From Pterois miles (Eukaryota > Chordata > Actinopteri > Perciformes > Scorpaenidae): a stretch of 64,000 nucleotides of DNA. How positions within the stretch are numbered: the stretch's first letter is position 1; every line of letters begins with the position of its first letter. Below the pieces are notes generated by a model, which made no database searches, was not told the origin of the DNA, and was given only the letters and a program-made list of their open reading frames with translations. The stretch is from NCBI GenBank assembly GCA_947000775.1, contig CAMQGK010000514.1, positions 2,578,001 through 2,642,000 of the forward strand, in the 5' to 3' direction. The position numbers and the translations under genes were made by a program. Below, one piece after another: positions 47,501-59,600 of this stretch.

Positions 47501-50500
47501 GATTACAACTTTACTCATCTACTGTGTGTGACGCTCCGCTGCAGTTGTTCTATGGGAACGTGGATAAGGACACGCCGGTGATGGGTCAGTTCGCGACGCC
47601 CGTGGTGGCGCGCTACATCCGCATCCTGCCTCAGAGCTGGAACGGCAGCTTGTGTCTCCGAGCCGAGGTCCTGGCCTGTCAGCTACCCGGTCAGTACCAC
47701 AGACGACCACATCACAGCACCGCTGGCTGTAGTCAGCAGTGCAGAGTTACCCAGCTGCTTCCACCTCATCCTCCACTGGAAGGAAACACAGACATTTATA
47801 ACCAAAGTTTCACCCAGCAGTCGGTTTCACAACACCAACTTCACAAAAAAAGTCCTTGTGGCTTAAAGACTCATTTTATGGTGTTATTTAAAATAACACC
47901 AGAAGTGGCGTAACTTAAGTACAGAGCGTATGTGCCAAAAACTACTTTGTTAGGTTTAGGAAAAGTTAATGGACTGGGTTGAAATAACAATGTGAGTTGT
48001 GTAACTTAAGTACAGAAGTTACGTGACAAAATTAACTTAATTAAGTTTAGGAAAAGATCGCAGTTTGGGTTGAAATAACTCCGGAAGCGGCGTAACTTAA
48101 GTACAGAAACCACGTGACAAAGAAATCAACGTAGACCTCTGGTTTCACAGGGACGGGAACAGGTCTCCAGTCTTGTGTTTTTTGACCCAACCGTCCACCC
48201 TGACCTCCTCCCTACACGGCGTTCACCCCTCTTTATACTTCCCGGTTCCCGATTGCGTGGATTATATACGAATTGATTTTGTGCAGACAGTAATTAAAAA
48301 AATGTGCCATTTGTGTCTATGTACAGAATCAATACATTAAATTTTGTGACTACTAAACTGCTGTGCGACAGGGCTGAGTAATAGTGGTATCTTCTTCTCT
48401 AGTGTACTATTAGTGTTTCTTCTTTCAGGCAGCCACCGCAGTGAGAATGAAGTGAACCCGTCAGACGACCTGGACTTCAGACACCACAACTACAAGGAGA
48501 TGAGACAGGTCTGGCTAGTCAAAGATAAGCTGCTGAGCCTCACTGTTGTTCTTTAAAGAACGATTTCACAGATTTGTTTCTCTTCCAGATGATGAAGGTG
48601 ATAAATGAAGAGTGTCCCAACATCACCAGGATCTACAACATCGGTAAAAGCTCTCAGGGCCTGAAGATGTACGCCATGGAGATCTCCGACAACCCCGGGG
48701 AGCACGAGACCGGTACGAGTGCGTTAACAGCCGCTCAGGAGTCGTGACTGATTGAAGCCACCTGTCCTGGTGTTAACAACTCTTTCGTCCCAACTAGGTG
48801 AGCCTGAATTTCGGTACACAGCTGGTCTCCATGGCAACGAGGCGCTGGGTCGAGAGCTTCTCCTCCTGTTGATGCAGTTCCTGTGCAAAGAGTACAACGA
48901 CGAGAACCCCAGAGTGCGCCGTCTGGTGGACGGCGTGAGAATACACCTGGTGCCTTCGCTCAACCCCGACGCTTACGAGCTGGCCTTTGAGATGGTACCG
49001 TGGAACATACATTACATATAAATTAAACTGCAAAACATTGGGGTACCTACAGTAACTTTAAGCACTGCATTGCATTTTTCTCCACTAGAAGCAGGGGTGA
49101 AAGTAGGCCGATACGGTGCTGCAGTACCCCTCGCTCACGATTCTAACAAGAAACGCTAACATCAGGTCGACATACACATGAGGTTCTGTTTTCTCTGTTT
49201 TTTGCACTCTGTGAGAGCATGGAAACAGCATCTGTGCACTACTGTAGGCTATAAAAGAACCACAACATAATGGCCATGAGAAGACGGAGCTTTCGCAGCC
49301 GATGTGTGCAGCATTTAAAATCTAAGTAAGCGTGCTACACATATCGACTGTCATCTTGTCTTGTGAAATGTCCGGTGCAATCAGTAACACCGGTGTTTAT
49401 TTGCCAGTGGGAAAATATCCGCACTTTAAACTCAAAACTTGAAAAGTTTTGTCAAAATTTACAAATAATTCTGCAGCACATTGTCCATTTAAATAAATAA
49501 TTCACATGATGTCGCGTTCTAGTTTATTCCACCAAACAGGAAGTTAATCGTCAACACCTTTAACGCCTCATATCCATGTAGCTCTGCGTATGCATGCGAG
49601 TCAACCAGAAGACACAAGGGGGCGTAATCCATATACTTTACAAACACAAAACAAAACTGTGTGGAGACGAGACATTACTAGTCCTTGTTCTGGTCCTCCA
49701 GGGCTCGGAGATGGGGAACTGGGCGCTGGGCCACTGGACCGAAGAAGGTTACGACATCTTCCAGAACTTCCCAGATCTCAACAGCATCCTGTGGGGGGCC
49801 GAGGACCGAGGCTGGGTCCCTCGCATTGTGCCCAATCACCACATCCCCCTCCCAGAAAACTTTGTCAACGGCTCTGTGAGTTTGCTTTCAATGCCACCGA
49901 GGACGCATCACCACTTATGAGCCCACACATTCAAACATTTCTCTGCTGCTTGCTTTCACAGCTCGCTACTGAGACGAAGTCTATCATCTCCTGGATGGAG
50001 CGCACCCCATTTGTGCTGGGAGCTAACTTGCAAGGAGGAGAAAAACTGGTCACGTACCCTTTTGACATGCAGCGTCCATCAGTTTCTGTAAGCCTATTTC
50101 ACAAAGAAACAAATACATAGATTATCTTATCGCCGTCAATAATCTTATAATCCCTTCGACACTGTTAAAGATACCCGACAGCCGGCGTTGGAGAGGCAAC
50201 GCTGACATGAACGAGGAGACGTGGGCTCGCATTCAGCGGCAGAACGAGGGATCTCTGAGGGAGACGCCAGACGACGCCATGTTTCGATGGTTGGCCATGT
50301 CGTACGCCCACAGCCACCTGACCATGACGGAGACCTACCGGGGCTCGTGCCATGGAGATGATGTCACCGGGGGACAGGGCATCACCAACAGAGCCAGCTG
50401 GGATCCAGTGGTGGGCAGTAAGTCTTGACACAGAGGGCAGTGAAAGGATATGAAACAGCAAATCATTTATACCACCTGTACCTGGTGGTATCCAAATCAG

Positions 50501-52630
50501 GCGCTACGGCAATATAATGCAGGGTTGTGCGGCAGTATGGGAGAGCCACACCAAGCAACTGCACAGTTAAAGTGTTTCGGTCAGCTCTGGATGGCAGCCT
50601 GACGTTGGGTTGCCTTTCTCCAAAAGTTCATTTCCTTTCAACTTTTCGCAACATGTTAAACGCACCACCCACATTCAAATGAATGGGAGGACTGGCGTTT
50701 TCTTGGCGTGCGAATGCAGCTTTAAGGGTCGGCTATATAGTGCTTGAGGGATGACGTATTTTCGTAGGCCAACCAGGAAGTTAGCATTGCCTGGTTCCCT
50801 CGACAAAAAGCCAATGGGAGTGCTCCACTGGGTTTTGTTCACACATGCTCTCCAGCACATACAGATGAAATCTACATCATGCAAAAGTATGATTTATGCT
50901 TTAGTTTGTGATCTAAAAAAACAACTTTATTTAACAATATGCATGTGACATGCATGTGACTACTATTTAAAGTAGAATAATTAAGCTTTTAGAGCTAGAT
51001 TTTGACAGTCTTTCTACAAGACCAGGCCACAAGATATGTAATAATAGAGGATCCAGATACTCCAAAATTCAAGTTATCTAATTACCAAAATCCGACTAAC
51101 ACAGAGGGACTCGGTAGCTTTATGAGGGCAGTTTCCAGCTTCATATCCAACTCAGTTGTGTTGCTCTAAATCTTAACAGCAACATGACTTTCCAGAGACA
51201 GTGTCCTGATATTCTGAATAATCAGACCTCACAGCTTCAGTATTTTCTACAGCTCCTGATGAAGCCTGTTCATCTGACCCACAGCCCTCCATTTTATTGA
51301 GATGTTGGCAGAAGTCCCAGTGGTGGATTCCTGGACTAATAAGATACAACATCTGCATGAGTAGACGCCACCAGGTGTAAGTAGACTGATCCTTTATGTC
51401 ATCCTCTCCTGCAGGTATGAATGACTTCAGCTACCTGCACACCAACTGCTTTGAGCTGTCCATCTTCTTGGGCTGCGACAAGTTTCCTCATGAGAGTGAA
51501 CTGCCTCAGGAGTGGGAGAACAACCGAGAGGCTCTGTTGTCCTTCATCGAACAAGTGAGACCGTAGACTGTGTATAGATGGACGATGCTTCTATAAACCA
51601 ATGCTGATACATCCACGACGGCAGCACAGTGATGTGGCAAAGAACTGACTTCTAGTTAAACAAGTTGATTTTTTTTTCTGGGTTAATAAATTATGGTATC
51701 AGATTGATGGATAGACATGCAACATACTGAATTTTGGGCAGTACTGGACACATTTAACGGCTCTGATTCTGGTATCAGCAACTCTAGCTATCTCGTCTAT
51801 AGCTGTTGTCTCCCACTGACACCAGTACAGACGATGCTGTGGTTGGAGCTGAAATACTGTTTCCTGTGCAGGTCCATCGAGGGATAAAGGGCGTAGTGAG
51901 AGACGTGGAGGGAAACCCGCTACCTAACGCCACCATAACTGTGGAGGGAATACGGCATGATGTCAGAACTGGTATGTTGATACTCTCCATGATATTTACA
52001 TTTCAGATGACAATAATGAAATTAAGACTTTCAGCTCACAACCTTAAACCCACACTCATTCTAGCTTTAGGTGGCGACTACTGGCGGCTGTTGAATCCCG
52101 GAGAATACAGGGTTACGGCCAAAGCCGACGGTTACACCCCTCAGACTAGACTATGCATGGTGGGCTACGACGCCGGAGCCACTTCCTGCAGCTTCACCTT
52201 AGCCAAATCCAACTGGGACCGCATCAAACAAATCATGGCGCTCAACGGCAACAGGCCCATCCGACTGGTCCCCAAGGTCAGCGTGGTGAGAACGACGGCA
52301 GCTACCAGCCCCGCGACCACCACCGTCGACAGTCACGCCGTCGCTCAGAACGCAGAGCGGCTGCGGCGGCTACGGATCATGCGTTTACGCCGGCTGCGTC
52401 AGCAGAGATTACGAGGCGGTCTTAGCACCACTCCGACTACGACGACAACCACGACCACGACCACGACGACCACGACAGCCCCCACAACGATACGTGAAAC
52501 AGAGAGGACCACTTCCTGGTACGACTCCTGGTTTCCGGTGGACAGCTGGATGACGGAGAACCCGTTCGATAGCGTCAACTTTGACGCGGTGCCCACGCAG
52601 GACTATCCTTTTGAATACACCATTGATTGA
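32801..52630 (+). CDS. aebp1: aebp1 (aortic carboxypeptidase-like protein, ACLP)
   Basis: A secreted, collagen-binding matrix protein of connective tissue. Exons: 32801-33053, 37776-38021, 38909-38968, 39789-39839, 42441-42500, 42602-42661, 44849-44926, 45766-45875, 45972-46111, 47355-47439, 47545-47689, 48429-48508, 48589-48712, 48798-48994, 49702-49875, 49962-50087, 50171-50417, 51415-51554, 51872-51971, 52065-52630. These give 1,013 aa, or 1,011 if the acceptor 6 bp downstream is used. Order: signal peptide about 1-22; Lys/Pro repeats (APKPTKKPK, four copies); an acidic linker made of short 51-78 bp exons; a discoidin domain about 271-429 (CPPLGLESHRVEDDQLLAS); an M14 carboxypeptidase domain about 440-792; a transthyretin-like domain; an Arg-rich stretch; a Thr tract. 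The zinc motif HGNE (H509, E512) is kept, but the catalytic Glu of active family members is replaced by Phe763 (NCFELSIFLGCDKFP). Human AEBP1 also lacks this Glu, so the domain is probably not catalytic. The gene converges with ddx56. Confidence 0.96.
33630..34052 (+). repeat. Compound TAG minisatellite with a 20-bp spacer
   Basis: Blocks of (TAG)n, 5 to 12 units long, alternate with the spacer TGGCTGTGATTATCCTAGAG, which occurs at least five times (for example 33751, 33804, 33907, 33951, 33988) plus shortened forms. It lies in intron 1 of aebp1. Confidence 0.9.
34175..34440 (+). mobile_element. hAT-like interspersed repeat fragment, copy D
   Basis: Same core as copy C (GGGCATGTCTGTAAAGGGGA, CAGAGAACCCATTTACAT, GGAGGTCAGAGGTCAACGG) and the same downstream part (TTTTTCCTCTGCAAAATTT, TCTAGTTTCATGTGAT). 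It lies in intron 1 of aebp1, directly after the TAG array. Confidence 0.7.
35960..36160 (+). mobile_element. SINE-like repeat with GGAT microsatellite tail
   Basis: The segment GCATGTTCTCCCTGTGTTAG, TTCTCCGGCTTCCTCCCACA, GTCCAAAGACATCCAGG and ACTCTAAATTGCCCGAATG is typical of a widespread teleost SINE-type repeat. It is followed by (GGAT)n at 36111-36159. A 3' fragment of the same kind (CAACCTGTCCAAGGTGAATC) is seen near 46888. Confidence 0.6.
37230..37440 (+). repeat. Interspersed repeat, copy 1 (CCAGAAGTGGCG type)
   Basis: Shares GAAGTGGCGTTAACT, ACGGAAGTTACCTGACAAA, CTTCTGGTTTCACA, TTTTTTGATCCACCCACCTA and CTTTATACTTCCTGGTT with 47885-48250. Both copies are in aebp1 introns. Confidence 0.65.
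37830..37935 (+). repeat. Coding 27-bp minisatellite in aebp1 exon 2 (APKPTKKPK)
   Basis: Four successive copies of a 9-residue unit APKPTKKPK (the last APKATKKPK) encode the Lys/Pro-rich region, the counterpart of the KPPKATKKPKE-type repeats in human AEBP1. Confidence 0.85.
38495..38531 (+). repeat. TAA trinucleotide microsatellite
   Basis: About 12 TAA repeats in the aebp1 intron 38022-38908. Confidence 0.9.
40409..42303 (+). repeat. 1.9-kb minisatellite, 20-bp unit (CATAGCAACGGTCTGTTACA)
   Basis: About 93 head-to-tail copies of a 20-bp unit with few variants (AACGG, AACAG, ATCGG, AGCGG, AGTGG; TACACA, TATACA, TATAGA). Interruptions include AGCAGCTTTCTGCTATACAT and a retroposon-tail-like insert at 41087-41132, repeated at 41821-41866. 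The spacing is exactly 734 bp for two independent markers (41087 to 41821, and 40953 to 41687), so part of the array has been duplicated as a higher-order unit. It lies in the aebp1 intron 39840-42440. Confidence 0.97.
42907..43756 (+). mobile_element. Tc1/mariner-like transposon, internally deleted and decayed
   Basis: Terminal inverted repeats of 30 bp lie at 42907-42936 (TGCACTGATCAGCCATAACA) and 43727-43756 with two mismatches. The interior holds recognisable Tc1 transposase pieces (WSDESRFLFF, SPDLSPTEHLWDV) in different frames. A large internal part of the catalytic region is missing near 43600-43620 and stops are present, so it is inactive. It lies in the aebp1 intron 42662-44848. Confidence 0.9.
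46140..46580. mobile_element. Probable interspersed repeat in an aebp1 intron
   Basis: Begins ATTTATAAAGCACTTTTCAA and runs through AAAGGGCTTTACAAATAATA and GGACTCTTCTGGAGTCTGGC, words I associate with a common teleost repeat. There is no second copy in the window and the class is unresolved. Confidence 0.4.
47885..48250 (+). repeat. Interspersed repeat, copy 2, with internal tandem units
   Basis: Three imperfect units of roughly 60-90 bp carry GGCGTAACTTAAGTACAGA and TTAGGTTTAGGAAAAG. They are followed by the same downstream part as copy 1 at 37230 (CTCTGGTTTCACAG, TTTTTTGACCCAACC, CTTTATACTTCCCGGTT). It lies in the aebp1 intron 47690-48428. Confidence 0.65.
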
Positions 52631-53662
52631 TTACTACATCACACCGACGTAAGACCGTACTAACCACTTCAGTTCGCTGCAACATCACAGCTTCAAGAAT
52701 ACACAACCCGCACAGTACGATGTTGATCATTTAGTTGTCATTGTGAGTGGAGACAGGAGTTACTTTAAGGGAAACGTCCATGAGATCAATATGTTTTGGG
52801 AAAATTCTTAACAGAGAATTGATCTGGAATAGAAAGCTTCTGCTGAGCAGAGACTATATAAACACATTTACACATTTTAATTGGACAAACAGAATTAGGT
52901 ACTTCATTAGAAATATATACATCTATGTTTCTTTAATGGCTTTCCAGTGTGATTGCTGGCCTGATTTAATGTTCTGCTGGATGCATTCGATTAAAAGGAG
53001 TTATTTTCTAAATTACTTTCGTCTGTGTATTATTTGGCTATAAATGGGGTACTAGTTCGACTTGAGGTAATTTGGGTTACTGCAGGGTCTATGTGAGATC
53101 TTTTTTTTCTTTTTAATATTAAGACAATAGTTTCTGCACACTTAGATCTACGCAGTATTTCACTAGATTCTTTAATACTACTAAAGTATAAATCATCAGA
53201 CTAGAAACACATTCCTGGACAACTTTAATCCAGACTAAATATCTCAACAGCACTTTGGTTTATGACCAAACGGTAATGACATTCACATCAGCTGCTAATC
53301 AGCAAATGTTAGCGTGCTAAAGATTATATCTGCTATACATGAGCATGTTAGCGTTGGAAATATGACCCACTAGAACCACAACACAAACACTGAGAAGAAA
53401 TCATTTCATTTTAATAAACAGAAGAGATGCATTAGAAATAAGATAATACAGATACTGTATTCCTCTACATACGTTATAGCATGTTTGTGTTCAAACTGAT
53501 GTTTCCCGCATTTTCCTTGTTTCAAAGCTCACATAAGTCAGTGTTTATAGTCCATTTTGTCCATCCAGAGTCCATTCAGTTTCTATTAGTTTGACCCGGT
53601 CCAACACTGCAGACAGGCCCGTCCTCCCGGTCAAAGTGTCGGCACAGTTTTTAGATCCAGGA
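52631..53662. other. 3' region between convergent aebp1 and ddx56
   Basis: Non-coding and AT-rich, without a repeat. It probably consists of the two 3' UTRs. No RNA gene was recognised. Confidence 0.6.
53413..53418 (+). terminator. Candidate polyadenylation signal of aebp1
   Basis: AATAAA about 780 nt after the aebp1 stop and 245 nt before the ddx56 stop on the other strand. If used, the two convergent genes would have closely abutting or overlapping 3' ends. Confidence 0.35.
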
Positions 53663-56600
53663 CTACGACCGGCCTGCTTTACCTTTCCTGTTCCTCCCTC
53701 CGCTGTATCGGAAACTCTTCAGCGGGTTCTTCCCCTGGATGTTCTTCTACGAGAGATTAGAGCAGTCAATCTTAACGCGTCGTTTTACTCAAACCTGGGC
53801 ATTTTTGTTCATGCAGTTTAGAAAACAGACAGGGAAAACATGACAAGTAGACTAGAGAGAGTTTGACCACTGATATGTTTGACGTTTAAGAGATCACTGT
53901 TGCTAAGCAACGGCAGTATTACTGTGGCCGTCTAGATGGGTGTATAAAGAGAACCGGATCCAGCGTTGGAGGCGGGGCCCCCTTCATTCCTATGGAAGTT
54001 GCTCAGAGCTGCTCAGAGCTGCATGAAGTCAATGGGGAGACTTCTGGGTCTTCTGGGGTTTTCTAGGTTTTACTGGGCCCTTCTGCACATCTTCAACATC
54101 CCGAATTTCCCTCCGGGGATTAATAAAGGTTCATCTTATCTTATCTTATCTTCTCTTCGATATGCGCTGTAGCGTCCCGGTCTGGGTCTCCGTAGACATA
54201 AACAGAGGAAGGACAGAACTCTGGATTCAGCTTTTAGTGCGTTTTGCATCTTTAAGCACCAAATGATTTAAATATTAGAGGGTTCGTACTGGAGAGTTGA
54301 TTCACCGCTGAGTTACAGAGTCTCAGTGTCTCTGTCAGAGTCTCTTTCTCAGTGTAAGTCTAGAAAAAGTCTTTTTGGGCCTGATGGCATCACGTGATGG
54401 ACACAGAAGTTGTGGTTTGGCCACTATGACTATGTTGGGATCAATGACGAGCGCTCTTCCTGGGGTTCTGGTCTTTCAATGCTAAGAGCTTCTCACCCTA
54501 TGTCTAAGGAAGACGCCAGCCACCCTCCTCAGAAAACCCATTTCAGCCGCTTGTACCCGCGATCTAGTTCTTTGGGTCCTGACCCAGGCCTCAGGACCAC
54601 AGGTGAGAGTAGGACCGAAGAGCGACCGGTAGATCGAGAGCTTTGCCATCTGGCTCAGCTCTTTCCTCTTTTGAAAAGCGAGCTAAAATTACAATATAAT
54701 AACTTATCACGCACCGCTAAATTTCTCACAATGTCAACAAACACGTCATAACGTGAACTTGGAGCTTTCAGAAACCTTTCACTTACAATGTGGTGAATAC
54801 GACAAGAGGGGGGCGTTCACGTGGACATGCACGTGCACATAAACACCACCCCATTTGGAGGCACCATGTGACAAGTCAGAAAATATCTCCCACAGACTGT
54901 AGCGACATCTAACAATATCTGAGAGTTCAAAACCAATAAATATTCAGTTTATCACGTTCGCTTGAGTTATTAGATGGTAAAAAAGTGGTGGAGCAACTTT
55001 GGACAGATACACAATTTGAATTAAAATGCCATTTCCCACACCTGTTAACACCTGTGATAATCCCACTGAGCACATACCTGTTGTCCTGCGTATGTTCAGC
55101 CCACATTTACCATGTGGTCCTGCTGCTTTCATGAAAGCTGCCTGAGATCCTGAAAGTCTGTCTTTGACCAGGTAAAATCCCCTCGAACGAGGCAACACAC
55201 ACGGGAAGCAAAAAAACATCATCTCCGACAAGCTAGCAGTTTAGCCCTTTAGTCCCGGAGAACCACTCCACTTTAAATCTGCTTATTTCAAGCAGAGGTT
55301 TGATCTGAAGCAACATCCAGCAGCCGGTCGGCGCCGAGGTGACGAATCAAAAGACAGACTTTTAATGTGTAGAAGATAACGTGGCCCTCTGCTGTCACAG
55401 CATCCTCTCTTTTTCCTCTGTCACTCTCCTCACTTTCAATAAATAAGGACTTCATCAGACTGCAGCAGAGCAACCAGCCACTTCCATCACATCTGTGCCG
55501 GCTGCTTCATCGTCAAAGACTTAGAGCAGCCGTATTGTTGTTTTCCCACAGTCAAGGCAATACTGAGAAAAACCAGCTAAAAGCAGACTTTATCCTGCTG
55601 CCAGCAGGTGGCGCTCCGTCTCACCTTGAAGCTGCTCTTGACGACTCCGTCTGGTTTTGACTTCGTCCTCCTATTCCTCCTCCGATTGGACAGCGGATTC
55701 ACGGCTCCCTTCAGAGTCTCAGGAACTGGAGGAAATCAGTGAATTAATGATAGAAAAATATAAGTTAATATATAGATTATGATGTATTATGATGTATGTA
55801 TATTAGTAGTAGTAGTAGGAGTATTAGTAGTAGTAGTATTAAGGACACAAAAAGGTCCATAGTGTAATAAATAAAAAGACAAAATATACAAAAAATGTTG
55901 TTTTTATTATTAATTTTTACTTCCTTTTTACTCCACTACATCTATTTTACAGTTTCAGTTACTTTACAGTAATAATATAAGAATATAAATCAACTAATAT
56001 ATTATGATGTATTATTATAGATTAAACTACTCAGCAGTATATAAAGTCATTAAAATGAGCTCCATCTTCACCAGCTGCAACAGTGAACACATTAATGCAT
56101 CAGTAATTATAATATACATTACTGTGCATGATGAGTACTTCTGGCACTTTAAGTATACAGAAGAAGCGTCTTACTGAGGTACTCGGGAACGTTCCTCAGG
56201 TGGGGTTTGATGACAGCAGGGTGGAGGTCTTTGTCGTGTCGCAGCAGCTGCAGGTCTCTGGGGTTGTCCTCAAAATAAGTCTGAGAGACAGCAGATAAAA
56301 GCTCCCGTCACAAAACGCCCACACACTCACTTCCTGCTCTGATCCTGCAGGCGACCGATCGCCTCCCACCTTGAGTTTCTCTGAATTGAGCAGCTCCTGT
56401 TTGATCTCCTTCAGTCGGGCCTCCCTCACTGCCTGCTTCGTCACCGATCGCATGGCGTCCTGCGTACAAAAAGGTTCACCAACCCAACGTTTTAACGAAC
56501 TGAAGTCTGAACTGATGCTCACATCATCTTATGAACACTAGAAAAAGGAGAGAGCGCTCATCCTGGTTGTCGTCGTTTTGATGTGTCACAGATACGATGA

Positions 56601-59600
56601 GGATACTCACCCGGCACCGGTACCTGAAGCCTTCAATCTCCTCCATCTTAAACTCGTAAGGTTTCAAAACTGCATCAGTATTATCTAAAAACAAAACAAC
56701 AAAATACACATTTCATATTAATACACCAACAAGCTCATTTCCTACTGAACAGTCTGTTTCCTCCTCTGACGCTGATCACTATGATTGATGCTGGTTGTTA
56801 GTGTTAATGCTGTTTTATATTAATTTTTGAATCAATTAAAATTGTTTCCATTAACAAGTTGATATTCACACCATGTAGCCTAGACGGCAGCAACAGGTTT
56901 ATTTAATCAGGGCGATGCTCACACTTCAATGTGGCTATTTCCTCAGATTATTTAAAATAAGGGCTGTCAACTGATTAAAATACTTAATCATGATTAAATG
57001 CATGATTCTCCATACAGTAGTTAATCCCAATTAATTGCACATTAATCACACATTTCTTTATCTGTTCAAAATGAACCTTAAAGGGAGATTTACGTAGCAG
57101 GACAACAGTCTGGTTGTATAGACGCCTATGAGAAAATGAGCCTACTTTTCATTTGATTGATCAACTCAGTAAACATTGTAAACACGAGTTTATGGTCTCA
57201 ATCTCCAGTTTTGAGTCTTCTTCAACACAGCATGATGTTCATTTAGTAAATTATGGTCCCATTTAGAGTCAAATAGACCACAGAGATTAATCCAAGAGCA
57301 AACACACATCTTTTTATCTGTTCTAAATGAACCTTAAAGGAAGATTTATCTAGTAATTAATACTCTTATCAAAATGACAGTGGAAAAATATGCTGCTTTA
57401 TGTAAATGTATATGTATATATAAACCCTTACAGGTACTACATTCAGCATATAAAATACATATAAAGTATATGACAGAAAATCATCCTTTTTATGTTAAAA
57501 CAGGGTATTTTTCACATTATTACCAAATTATACTAAAATGCCACTGGAGTGATTGAAGTCGTCGTTACCTCCGGTGAGCGCCTCCTCCACCTCCGACAGC
57601 AAACCCAGCTCAGCGTGAGAGATGAAGGACAGAGCGGTTCCTGGGTTATCTGCTCTCGCCGTTCTACAAAAAACAAAAGACACACAGACGATTATATCAG
57701 AGGCTGATTCTCCTCACAGGTAAATTGCGTCTCACGCCGCACCCCGACTCACCTTCCAACTCGGTGGATGTACGACTCCACAGTTGTGGGGAAATCAAAG
57801 TTGATGACGTTGGCAACATTTTGGAAGTCCACGCCTCTGGAGACTCCGTACTCCTTGTCCTTCGTCCTATGAAAACAGCGTTTGTGTGTCACAGACGCCA
57901 TCAGAGCCTGGCTGTTTGATCACTTTATCTGTTATCTGATGACTGGACTCATCATTATCCAAAGATTGAGGACCGACGGCGGATGAGCCAAAACCTCTGG
58001 ACCACATTTACTAAGAAAACATTGCAACTCAAACGCAGGTTTCGCTGTATTTGCAGCTGCAATCTGTGTGTATTGATGTTCCTGATTTACTAGAGATCAG
58101 CTCATTACACAGTCAACACAATACTTTAAATGTCATAACACCCAGCGCCTCCTGTGTCCTCCTACTAAATCATTCAGCTGAAGTTTCTATTCCCCACCGC
58201 AACGCTTCTTATAACTTGTTTATGGACGCTTTTCAGACAACCACAATATTCCACTGGAAAAATGACCACGGCAAACCGTGTGATCTTGTTAAACAGTCCT
58301 TTCTGGGGAGCCGTCAGAGCGCCGTCGGAGCGCCGTCGGAGCGCCGTCGGAGCGCCGTCGGAGCGCCATTATCTATGTTGTAAGCCACCAGACTCCTCCT
58401 GACAGAAACAGTAATTTTACCTCAGGAGCTGCTGAACTACTGCTGCCTCCTTCGTTTAGTTAGTTTGTGTGCTGCAAGGTGAAATTACTGTTTTTTACAT
58501 GGAGCCTGGTGGCTTTGAAGGGAGTGATATCATGGCTGCAGTTCCCTGTCAGAAATTTTGCCCCCCTGCTGGTACTCCTGTTTCTCCGAACTCCATCTAC
58601 TGTAGGTAACAAACAGACCATGGAGAGGAGCCCTAAAACACCTGAATTATCCCTTTAAACAGCATCAAACACTGATAAAACACATTGAACTCACCTTCCT
58701 CCCCTCTCTGAGCTCTTCTTCTTCTTCCCTTTGCCTGCAGTCGTCTGTGGAGCAGCCGTGGGGTCAGCCAGACTCTGCTCATCGGTGGCGATGATGTAGT
58801 CGTAAAATCCCTGGTTAAACTGGGTGATGATGTGACACCTGCAGGAGTGTGGGAGAGGAGAGGACTAACATTAATAAACTACTGTATAGAAAACTGGAGC
58901 TGCAGCCAGTTGTAACTATGATTGGACTGTTTTACTTTAACCGTGCTGAATGTGACATGGACAAGAGGATAAATATCCATCTTCAAAGGGCTCCCTTGAC
59001 CTCTGACCTCCAGATGTGTGGATGTAAATGGGTTCTCTGGGTCCCCACCAGTCTCCCCTTTACAGACATTCCCACTTTCTGATAGTCCCAGTCAGTCTGG
59101 ATCAAGTCCTAGTCCAGTCAGCACTCTGACACACTGACAGCTGTTGTTGCCTGTTGGGCTGCAGTTTGTCATGTTCTGATTGGAGCAGATTGTTGATGCT
59201 AAAGTCAGAACCTGGGAGGGTTTCTGGACAATATCTGCCATTGATGAGTGTTGTTCATTGATTTACAATGATAAATATATACATGTATTTGCATAAAGCA
59301 GCATACTAACAGCAAACTAACTAAAACTAAACTAAAAAAAAATAAAATAAAAACATGTTTGGAAACTTTCCAGATGTGTACCACCAGGTGTTTAACTACT
59401 TCACTGTGGTACAGAGGTGGACGAAATATTCAGATCCTCTACTTCAGTAAAAACACTAAAACCATACAGTGATAATACTTCAACACAAGAAGACTGAAAA
59501 CCTCACTGTAGTGAAAGTAAAACTACAGGAACTCCAGCCTGCCTTCCCATCTCACCTGGACTGGACGGGCAGCTCTGAGTTGAGGACGCAGGCAGGAATA

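Noticed and set aside
51806..52630. 274-codon ORF taken as a separate gene
   Set aside because: It is the last two aebp1 exons with the short intron 51972-52064 open in frame.
53591..53821. 76-codon plus-strand ORF
   Set aside because: Antisense shadow of the last ddx56 exon (53663-53746).
54410..54751. 113-codon ORF in the last ddx56 intron
   Set aside because: No recognisable domain, no splice partner and ordinary intronic composition.
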